6,239 nucleotides of DNA, taken from Elusimicrobia bacterium RIFCSPLOWO2_01_FULL_64_13 (lineage in GTDB: Bacteria > Elusimicrobiota > Elusimicrobia > 2-02-FULL-39-32). Numbering within the stretch: the first letter of the stretch is position 1; each line of letters opens with the position of its first letter. The DNA is taken from assembly GCA_001800095.1 (NCBI GenBank), contig MGUT01000009.1, positions 15,189-21,427 of the forward strand. Reading direction: 5' to 3'. Shown here piece by piece: positions 1 to 4,852 of the stretch. The notes beneath the pieces are model-generated. The model was not told where the DNA came from. It saw only the letters and a list, made by a program, of their open reading frames with translations, and did no database searches. Made by a program: the position numbers and the translations under genes.

Positions 1-421
1 CCAGGAGAGTGGAGAGCGGGATCCGGTTCAGGTTGCCGTAGACCTGCAGGATGATGATGGACCAGATCTTGCGGACGTTGCAGGCGCGCAGGTGCACGCA
101 TTCCTTCAGGTTGCCGGGGAACTGGGCGCAGAGGTCCCTTTTCAAGTGCTTGAGCTGCACGGGCTTTTCGCTTAACGACATGAGGGCCTCGCCCACGGAG
201 ATCTTCTCCGGGGTCCGGGACAGGACGTACCCCCCGTTCAGCCCCCGGACGCTCTTGACGAACCCGTAGCGGCGCAGCCGCATGAGGATCTTGCCCACGT
301 AGTCGGCGGACAGGCCTTCCTTCTCGGCGATGGTCCGGATCTGGATGGGCTTGGTCCCCTCCCGTTCGGCCAGCTGCAGGAGGCAGCGCATCCCGTATTC
401 CTGAAGCGCGGTGATTTTCAT
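1..421 (-). CDS. Rrf2-family Fe-S-type transcriptional regulator (3' end cut off)
   Basis: The protein begins MKITALQEYGMRCLLQLAE, typical of Rrf2/IscR-family winged-helix repressors, and 140 codons lie in the window with no stop. The N-terminal winged helix covers about residues 1-80: recognition-helix region GLSADYVGKILMRLRRYG at 36-53, wing RGLNGGYVLSR at 59-69. A sensor loop follows with Cys98, Cys108 and Cys114 (the latter two in KECVHLRAC). In IscR and NsrR, three cysteines here hold an Fe-S cluster; the first gap is longer in this protein (9 residues rather than about 5). Family members run about 130-165 residues, so little is missing. The ATG at 421 has no Shine-Dalgarno sequence and lies 8 nt from a strong -10 box, so the mRNA is probably leaderless. 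The gene lies downstream of a rhodanese, and both promoters carry a shared inverted repeat, so autoregulation and control of sulfur/Fe-S genes are inferred. The ligand (Fe-S state, NO, cysteine) is unknown. Confidence 0.9.
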   Translation of the reverse strand, partial: MKITALQEYGMRCLLQLAEREGTKPIQIRTIAEKEGLSADYVGKILMRLRRYGFVKSVRGLNGGYVLSRTPEKISVGEALMSLSEKPVQLKHLKRDLCAQFPGNLKECVHLRACNVRKIWSIIILQVYGNLNRIPLSTLL

Positions 422-429
422 ATAGTTAG

Positions 430-458
430 TTTATACCAATACTTGACCTTTTTGTCAA
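430..458 (-). promoter_or_regulatory. sigma70 promoter of the Rrf2 gene, leaderless type
   Basis: Read leftward, TTGACA (458-453), a 17-bp spacer and TATAAA (435-430). The expected start is about 423, two bases before the ATG at 421, leaving essentially no 5' UTR. There is no ribosome binding site upstream of the ATG. Confidence 0.75.
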
Positions 459-463
459 GTATT
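438..463. promoter_or_regulatory. perfect inverted repeat, probable Rrf2 operator (autoregulation)
   Basis: The arm AATACTTGAC at 438-447 has its exact reverse complement at 454-463, with a 6-bp centre (cttttt). The repeat covers the -35 box and much of the spacer of the Rrf2 promoter, where a bound repressor would block RNA polymerase. A degenerate copy with the same 10-6-10 geometry sits at 869-894. Binding by the Rrf2 product is inferred. Confidence 0.7.
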
Positions 464-480
464 AACCCCCTCTTATTTTC

Positions 481-819
481 CTAGTACCGCGGGACCGAGG
501 GGTCCACGTCGCGGGACCAGCGGTCGATCCCTCCGGACATGCTTTTGACGTCCGTGAAGCCGTTTTCTATAAGGAAGCGGGCGGCGTCCAGGCTGCGGAA
601 GCCGCTGTGGCAATGGAGGACGATGGCGGTCGCCCTGTCCCAGCCGGAAAGGATCTCGTCGATGAGTTTTTCATCGAGCTCCGGGACCCCTTCGATCCTG
701 GCGAGTTGGCGCTCGTCCTCCCCGCGGACGTCCAGGAGGCGGACCTCCCCCCTTTCAAGGAGCCGGCTGACCTCTTTCGGCGCGATCTGCAGTCTTTCCG
801 CGATGATCTTCACCTTCAA
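481..819 (-). CDS. single-domain rhodanese-like sulfurtransferase
   Basis: This is a 112-residue single-domain rhodanese. The active-site loop is CHSGFRS, with catalytic Cys70 and Arg75, the CX4R loop that carries a persulfide. The N-terminal LLDVR (28-32) and C-terminal GGIDRW (97-102) are also family hallmarks. It has no signal peptide, so it is cytoplasmic, and probably relays sulfane sulfur from or to a partner not seen here. I chose TTG at 819 because GGAAAGGAGG (838-829) lies 9 nt upstream and the predicted transcription start is about 854. A longer reading from TTG 870 would begin before that start and adds residues not expected in the family. The Rrf2 gene follows 59 nt downstream on the same strand. 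A repeat resembling the Rrf2 operator overlaps this gene's -35 box, suggesting co-regulation. Substrate and acceptor cannot be read from the sequence. Confidence 0.88.
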   Translation of the reverse strand: MKVKIIAERLQIAPKEVSRLLERGEVRLLDVRGEDERQLARIEGVPELDEKLIDEILSGWDRATAIVLHCHSGFRSLDAARFLIENGFTDVKSMSGGIDRWSRDVDPSVPRY

Positions 820-860
820 CGGGGATATCCTCCTTTCCGGGCGGTCGATCAGGAGGAAAC

Positions 861-889
861 AGGTTATCAAAACACGACTTTTTTGTCAA
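861..889 (-). promoter_or_regulatory. promoter of the rhodanese gene (extended -10)
   Basis: Leftward, TTGACA (889-884), a 17-bp spacer, then TAACCT (866-861) preceded by TGA, giving the extended -10 pattern TGnTA. The -10 hexamer alone is weak. The predicted start is about 854, giving a 35-nt leader before the TTG at 819. Confidence 0.55.
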
Positions 890-894
890 GGATT
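869..894. promoter_or_regulatory. imperfect inverted repeat, second probable Rrf2 operator
   Basis: Arms AAAACACGAC (869-878) and GTCAAGGATT (885-894) flank a 6-bp T tract. The GTCAAGGATT arm matches the Rrf2-promoter arm GTCAAGTATT at 9 of 10 positions, and the other arm matches at 7 of 10. As at the Rrf2 promoter, the TTGACA -35 box lies within the repeat. The weaker symmetry suggests a lower-affinity site of the same regulator. Confidence 0.5.
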
Positions 895-914
895 CCGGCG
901 GGATGGAGGGAAAA

Positions 915-990
915 TGGTGGGCTGCGTCGGACTTGAACCGACAACCTAGCGATTAAGAGTCGCTTGCTCTACCAATTGAGCTAGCAGCCC
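915..990 (-). tRNA. tRNA-Lys, anticodon CTT
   Basis: A full cloverleaf reads leftward. The acceptor stem GGGCTGC (990-984) pairs with GCAGCCC (925-919). The D stem is GCTC/GAGC, the anticodon stem AGCGA/TCGCT with loop CTCTTAA (anticodon CTT, reading AAG), and the T stem GTCGG/CCGAC with loop TTCAAGT. The discriminator base is A and the 3' CCA is encoded (917-915). It sits between the RelE-type toxin gene and the rhodanese gene on the same strand, and has its own candidate promoter. No clear terminator hairpin follows before the rhodanese promoter. Confidence 0.97.
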
Positions 991-1009
991 GGAAAATCAG
1001 GGAGAAATG

Positions 1010-1038
1010 ATTTTACCACAGCTTGGCGTCGAAATCAA
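1010..1038 (-). promoter_or_regulatory. candidate promoter of tRNA-Lys
   Basis: Leftward, TTGATT (1038-1033), 17 bp, TAAAAT (1015-1010). The predicted start is about 1003, which gives a 13-nt 5' leader to be removed by RNase P. It begins just after the toxin stop codon, so read-through from the toxin-antitoxin operon is also possible. Confidence 0.6.
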
Positions 1039-1040
1039 AT

Positions 1041-1298
1041 CTAGAGGAGTTTGTAGACCTCCCGCCGGTGGGCGACGCGGAGGATGAGGATGCCTGCGGG
1101 AATGAGGGTATAGATGACGCGGTAATCTCCCGCCCGCAAGCTGAAAAGATCGCCGTAGGCGCCCTTGAGCCGCTTGCCGGCGCGGGGATTTTCGGCCAGC
1201 TCCCTCTCAATCTTGGCCCGGATGCGGTCCCTTTGGGAATGGTCGATGGCGCGGTAGTCCTTCTCGACCGACTCCTTATAGAAAATCCTACTTCGCAC
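1041..1298 (-). CDS. RelE/StbE-type toxin (predicted mRNA interferase)
   Basis: This 85-residue basic protein has the RelE/ParE-superfamily fold pattern: N-terminal helices with KxxxDYRAI, then the strand block SLRAGDYRVIYTLI (53-66) and the C-terminal ILRVAHRREVYKLL (72-85). Arg55, Arg60, His77, Arg78/Arg79 and Tyr82 occupy the positions where RelE-type ribosome-dependent nucleases carry catalytic or RNA-contacting residues. A ParE-like gyrase poison is less likely given the C-terminal HRR..Y motif. The start is GTG at 1298, overlapping the end of the antitoxin gene by 11 bp with only a weak GGAAGAG ribosome site upstream. Its translation therefore probably depends on that of the antitoxin, keeping toxin below antitoxin. 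Family assignment is firm; mRNA cleavage is inferred from the family. Confidence 0.88.
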   Translation of the reverse strand: MRSRIFYKESVEKDYRAIDHSQRDRIRAKIERELAENPRAGKRLKGAYGDLFSLRAGDYRVIYTLIPAGILILRVAHRREVYKLL

Positions 1299-1521
1299 GT
1301 CTCTTCCCGGACAGAAGGCGCCCCATCTCTCCGCCGGAGATGATCCTGTCGTTCTTGTCTCTCAGGCGGCCCAGGGCGATCTCGTAATCCACGTAGTCGC
1401 TGAGATATTCCTCGATGGCCCTGCGGATGAGGTAGCTCTTGCTCCTCTGCAGGTGCTTCGCGGCGTCCTCAAGTCTCTGGCCCAGTTCCTCCGGCAGACG
1501 TATGGCGGTCATGGTCATCAT
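1288..1521 (-). CDS. ribbon-helix-helix antitoxin of the RelE-type module
   Basis: This 77-residue protein opens with MTAIRLPEELGQRLEDAAKH, the ribbon-helix-helix pattern of CopG/RelB/StbD-type antitoxins: a beta strand (TAIRLP) that enters the DNA major groove, then two helices including SKSYLIRRAIEEYL. The charged C-terminal part, about residue 45 onward, would wrap and neutralise the toxin. GGAGGAGG lies at 1532-1525. The ATG at 1521 is only 3 nt from it, while the next ATG (1518) is 6 nt away and may be the real start. The gene is first in a two-gene operon whose promoter is covered by a 23-bp palindrome, as expected for conditional autorepression by the antitoxin or the antitoxin-toxin complex. 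Confidence 0.88.
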   Translation of the reverse strand: MMTMTAIRLPEELGQRLEDAAKHLQRSKSYLIRRAIEEYLSDYVDYEIALGRLRDKNDRIISGGEMGRLLSGKRRAK

Positions 1522-1540
1522 TGGCCTCCTCCCCGATTGC

Positions 1541-1563
1541 TATACTATGTATTACATAGTATA
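1541..1563. promoter_or_regulatory. perfect 23-bp palindromic operator of the RHH/RelE module
   Basis: TATACTATGTA (1541-1551) is followed by one central base and its exact reverse complement (1553-1563). One half contains the -10 box and the other covers the predicted transcription start (about 1551). Occupancy by the RHH antitoxin dimer would shut off the promoter. Confidence 0.85.
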
Positions 1564-1586
1564 ACATTCTTTCGGAAGCCGGTCAA
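1558..1586 (-). promoter_or_regulatory. promoter of the RHH/RelE toxin-antitoxin operon
   Basis: Leftward, TTGACC (1586-1581), a 17-bp spacer and TATACT (1563-1558). The predicted start of about 1551 leaves a 30-nt leader carrying the GGAGGAGG ribosome site. Confidence 0.8.
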
Positions 1587-1667
1587 CCTCCTTTCTTTGA
1601 CGGTAGTGGCATCGGGGACGTTGCTAAGTATCTAAGATATATATCAGGGGGGTGTTGAGGTTCGGCT

Positions 1668-1955
1668 TTAGGCCGCGATCAAGAAAGTGCCGCCGGTGAC
1701 CTGGGCGATTTTGAGAAGCGTGGAAACCTTGTAGTCCTTATAGTCCGGGCTTTCCATTCTGGCTATGACGCTCTGCGTCGTGCCGATCTTTTTTGCCAAT
1801 GCGATCTGGCTCAAATGCGCCCGCTTGCGATAAGCGGCAATTTTGCCGGCGATCCGGAGTTTTTCCAACTCCGCTTCGATATCCCGGCTGATGCCGGGGA
1901 ACTTCTTCTCAAATCTCCGCATGACGGCTTCGTGAGTGATAAATTTATTTTTCAT
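1668..1955 (-). CDS. higA: HigA-like helix-turn-helix (XRE/Cro) antitoxin
   Basis: This 95-residue protein has an XRE/Cro-type helix-turn-helix at about 37-88. The turn and recognition helix are LSQIALAKKIGTTQSVIARME (48-68), the same layout as lambda Cro-like antitoxins. The first 35 residues form a charged helical arm (AVMRRFEKKFPGISRDIEAELEK in pieces) that could contact the toxin. Its ATG overlaps the toxin stop as ATGA. GGAG lies about 10 nt upstream and is partly in a small hairpin, so toxin and antitoxin translation look coupled. Order (toxin first) and families match HigBA systems. It should neutralise the toxin and repress the shared promoter at the palindrome 2331-2348. Local sequence looks less GC-rich than the flanking genes. 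Confidence 0.88.
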   Translation of the reverse strand: MKNKFITHEAVMRRFEKKFPGISRDIEAELEKLRIAGKIAAYRKRAHLSQIALAKKIGTTQSVIARMESPDYKDYKVSTLLKIAQVTGGTFLIAA

Positions 1956-2338
1956 TTGGATTCAACTCCAATGCGGGATTTCCAGTCTCTCATCCTATTT
2001 TCCGCCAATTCGATGTCCGAGGCCCGAAGCGCCTGATCTTTCTTCAAGAAGCCATGCAATAAGACGATCTTGCTGCCCGTCATAAAGCAGTAAAGCACTC
2101 TTACGGAATTTCCGCCGGATCCGATACGCAGTTCTCGCAGGAATCCGCGGACATGGTCAGAGTAGGGGCGGTGGAGATTGGGACCCTGCTCTGCCAGATA
2201 CTGGATAAACGCCGCGACCTTTATAAACGCCTTGCGATCCAGCGTATCCAGAAACTCTTCCACGGGAGAGTCGCCGCGGGCATTGCAGTAATAAACGATC
2301 CGATAGAGTCTCGCTCTCCCGTCATGATTATATAGCAT
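1952..2338 (-). CDS. higB: HigB/Gp49-like RelE-superfamily toxin; start codon doubtful
   Basis: The protein matches phage-derived Gp49-like/HigB toxins of the RelE superfamily: an N-terminal YRIVYY strand, SPVEEFLDTLD (24-34, counted from the ATG at 2338), the core strand ELR (69-71), VRVLYCF (79-85), IVLLHGFLKK (91-100) and C-terminal ENRMRDWKS. Such toxins cleave mRNA at the ribosome. The only conventional in-frame start is ATG at 2338, giving 128 residues. That codon lies inside the operator and upstream of the transcription start predicted by the consensus promoter (about 2320). Relatives, as I recall them, begin at the YRIV strand. The matching codon here is CTC at 2308, 7 nt after a GGGAG ribosome site. 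So either the start is a rare CTC, the ancestral start was mutated, or another promoter is used. The family call is firm; the N-terminus and activity are uncertain. Confidence 0.82.
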   Translation of the reverse strand: MLYNHDGRARLYRIVYYCNARGDSPVEEFLDTLDRKAFIKVAAFIQYLAEQGPNLHRPYSDHVRGFLRELRIGSGGNSVRVLYCFMTGSKIVLLHGFLKKDQALRASDIELAENRMRDWKSRIGVESK

Positions 2339-2355
2339 GTATGCTATAGTGTCAA
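2327..2355 (-). promoter_or_regulatory. consensus sigma70 promoter of higBA
   Basis: Leftward, TTGACA (2355-2350), exactly 17 bp, TATAAT (2332-2327): a full consensus match to both hexamers. The predicted start is about 2320. Such strength is usual where a tight repressor controls the promoter. Confidence 0.9.
2331..2348. promoter_or_regulatory. 18-bp palindromic operator in the higBA promoter spacer
   Basis: TATAGCAT (2331-2338), GT, then ATGCTATA (2341-2348), a perfect 8-2-8 inverted repeat filling the space between the -35 and -10 boxes. Binding by the HigA-like dimer is inferred from its position. The ATG at 2338 lies inside it. Confidence 0.8.
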
Positions 2356-2420
2356 GTATATGATTTTCATGTTTTGGGTATATTCTACTGTAGGCGGCCC
2401 CGGCGGGTCTTCGGTAAAAT

Positions 2421-2450
2421 ATGTCAACCCGCGGAGGAATTTTGTATAAT
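2421..2450 (+). promoter_or_regulatory. candidate leaderless promoter of the cytochrome c gene
   Basis: A perfect TATAAT lies at 2445-2450, with a partial -35 box ATGTCA (2421-2426, 4 of 6) at 18-bp spacing. The predicted start is about 2457, one base before the GTG start codon. Confidence 0.55.
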
Positions 2451-2458
2451 TTCCTCCG
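2432..2458. promoter_or_regulatory. inverted repeat around the cytochrome -10 box
   Basis: CGGAGGAA (2432-2439) is repeated in inverse as TTCCTCCG (2451-2458), 8-bp arms around an 11-bp centre that holds TATAAT. It could be an operator. Alternatively, in a longer transcript, it is a hairpin hiding the only GGAGG-like ribosome site. Confidence 0.45.
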
Positions 2459-3147
2459 TGAATCGGAAAATAATCGCCGCGACGGGGGCCGCGTTCCTCG
2501 CTTTGGCCGGCTGCAAGGGCAAGGCCAAGGAAGGCGCGGAGCTGGGCCGGGCCTATTTCCAGGGCATGGGCTGCGTCCGCTGCCACCGGATCGGGGGCGA
2601 AGGCGGCCGGGTGGGCCCGGACCTGACCCTGGTCGGTTTCCGCAAGAGCCGGGATTGGCTCGACACCTGGCTCGAGAATCCCCCCGCCTGGAAGAAGAAC
2701 ACCATCATGCCCAACTTCCACCTGCAGGCGGACATGCGCCGGGCCATCGTGGATTACCTCGCTTCGCTTAAAGGGCAGGACTATGGGGACAAGCGTCCCT
2801 GGATGGCTCCCGAATTCGACGGCGACCCGGTCCGCAGGGGCGAGGCGTTATTCAAAGGCGCGGGCTGCGCGACCTGCCACGGATTGAAAGGCGCGGGCGG
2901 TTACCCCAACAACAACGTCGTCGGAGGCAAGATCCCCGCCCTCACCTACGCCGCGGACGGCTACAGCAAAGAGGAACTCAAAGAGCGGATCCGCAACGGG
3001 AAAGTACCGGACAAGGCCGATCCGAACGGGACGGCCCCTCTCCTGGTGATGCCTCCCTGGGGTGAAGTCCTCAACGAAGATGAGATCGATGCCGTGGCAG
3101 ATTACGTCCTTTCCCTCCGTCCCGCCGGGGCCGAGGACTGGGAATAG
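2458..3147 (+). CDS. diheme c-type cytochrome lipoprotein
   Basis: This 229-residue exported protein begins MNRKIIAATGAAFLALAGC: basic N-terminus, hydrophobic stretch and lipobox LAGC with lipidated Cys19. Two class I cytochrome c domains follow. Domain 1 has CVRCH (39-43) with probable distal ligand Met84 in NTIMPNF. Domain 2 has CATCH (137-141) with probable ligand Met198 in VMPPWG. The pattern resembles tandem mono-heme domains of periplasmic electron carriers. Start is GTG at 2458: TTG 2374 would put 28 residues before the signal peptide. No ribosome site lies at normal spacing; GGAGG is 20 nt upstream in a hairpin. It is divergent from higBA and has its own promoter; the hydrogenase operon begins 92 nt after its stop. 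Because that hydrogenase is cytoplasmic, a direct partnership is doubtful. The electron partners are unknown. Confidence 0.88.
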   Translation: MNRKIIAATGAAFLALAGCKGKAKEGAELGRAYFQGMGCVRCHRIGGEGGRVGPDLTLVGFRKSRDWLDTWLENPPAWKKNTIMPNFHLQADMRRAIVDYLASLKGQDYGDKRPWMAPEFDGDPVRRGEALFKGAGCATCHGLKGAGGYPNNNVVGGKIPALTYAADGYSKEELKERIRNGKVPDKADPNGTAPLLVMPPWGEVLNEDEIDAVADYVLSLRPAGAEDWE

Positions 3148-3153
3148 CCCGCA

Positions 3154-3171
3154 CTATGATCCCGGTCATAG
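3154..3171. promoter_or_regulatory. CRP/FNR-family-like activator site of the hydrogenase operon
   Basis: CTATGA (3154-3159), six bases, TCATAG (3166-3171), a perfect 6-6-6 palindrome with the TGA-N6-TCA core common to CRP and FNR boxes. Its centre (3162.5) is at -41.5 from the start site predicted by the extended -10 box at 3189-3197, the classic class II activator position. The regulator is not encoded in the window. Confidence 0.6.
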
Positions 3172-3177
3172 ACCGGG
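3161..3177 (+). terminator. GC-rich hairpin after the cytochrome gene, possible weak terminator
   Basis: CCCGGTC (3161-3167), loop ATA, GACCGGG (3171-3177), starting 13 bases after the cytochrome stop codon. No T run follows, so factor-independent termination would be poor. It shares bases with the CRP-like palindrome, so the two pairings exclude each other in RNA. Confidence 0.35.
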
Positions 3178-3188
3178 CCCCGCCTTCC

Positions 3189-3197
3189 TGCTAGAAT
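3189..3197 (+). promoter_or_regulatory. extended -10 promoter of the hydrogenase operon
   Basis: TGCTAGAAT matches TGnTATAAT with a one-base change in the hexamer. No good -35 box is visible 16-18 bp upstream, as expected for an activator-dependent promoter. Predicted start about 3204, leader 36 nt. Confidence 0.6.
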
Positions 3198-3239
3198 CAG
3201 ACGCGGAACCCGAACCCGTTCCCAAAGGACCCCGGACAG

Positions 3240-4390
<1,151 letters not shown>

Positions 4391-4394
<4 letters not shown>

Positions 4395-4852
4395 GAACTC
4401 TCGAACCCATCCTCGCGGAACACCCGTTCCTGGAAGGGCTGGACAGCCGCCAGCTCCAATTCATCGTCGGATGCGCCATGAACGTCCGCTTCAACGCGGG
4501 CGAGCACATCTTCCGCGAGGGCGGGAGCGCGGAGCACTTTTTCTTCATCCGCGAGGGCAAGGTGGCGGTGGAGATCTCCACGCCCGAGCGCGGGCCCATC
4601 GTCATCGAGACTCTCGGACCGGGAGAGGTGCTCGGCTGGTCCTGGCTCTATCCGCCCTATCGCTGGTATTTCGACGCGCGCGCGATCGAGATGACGCGCG
4701 CCATCGCTATCGACGGGAAATGCCTCCGGGGCAAGTGCGAGAAGGACCACGACCTGGGCTACGAGATCCTCAAGCGCTTCGCCAAGGTGATCATCAACCG
4801 CCTCCAGGCGGCCCGCATCCAGCTCCTCGACCTGTACGGGTCCCGCCCGTGA
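4391..4852 (+). CDS. stand-alone cyclic-nucleotide-binding-fold protein of the hydrogenase operon
   Basis: This 153-residue protein has the CRP-type beta-barrel: FNAGEHIFREGGSAEHFFFIREGKVAVE (34-61), then GPGEVLGWSWL (76-86) and ARAIEMTRAIAID (96-108), ending in a long helix (about 124-148). It stops there, so the helix-turn-helix that CRP/FNR regulators carry is absent. The phosphate-binding cassette, canonically like GELAL...RSA, reads GEVLGWSWLYPPYRWYFDA in this protein, so cAMP or cGMP binding is uncertain. Arg91 and three cysteines (28, 111, 116) are candidates for binding another ligand. AAGGAG lies 7 nt upstream of the ATG. The gene overlaps both neighbours by 4 bp, so it is made together with the beta and gamma subunits. 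A role as a ligand-sensing or assembly subunit of the hydrogenase is inferred; a transcription factor is unlikely. Confidence 0.85.

Noticed and set aside
820..870. 17-codon N-terminal extension of the rhodanese from TTG 870
   Set aside because: It would begin upstream of the predicted transcription start and lacks a ribosome site, while TTG 819 has a strong one.
539..949. Rightward open frames over the rhodanese and the tRNA
   Set aside because: They run antisense to the rhodanese, and one crosses into the tRNA gene. They have no family motifs.
915..1040. tRNA-Lys as attachment site for an integrated element carrying the toxin-antitoxin genes
   Set aside because: The toxin-antitoxin genes lie on the 5' side of the tRNA, no integrase is present, and no repeat of the tRNA 3' end was seen.
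2351..2360. GTCAAGTATA as a third Rrf2 operator
   Set aside because: Only one half-site is present; it mostly coincides with the higBA -35 box and has no matching arm at the 6-bp spacing.
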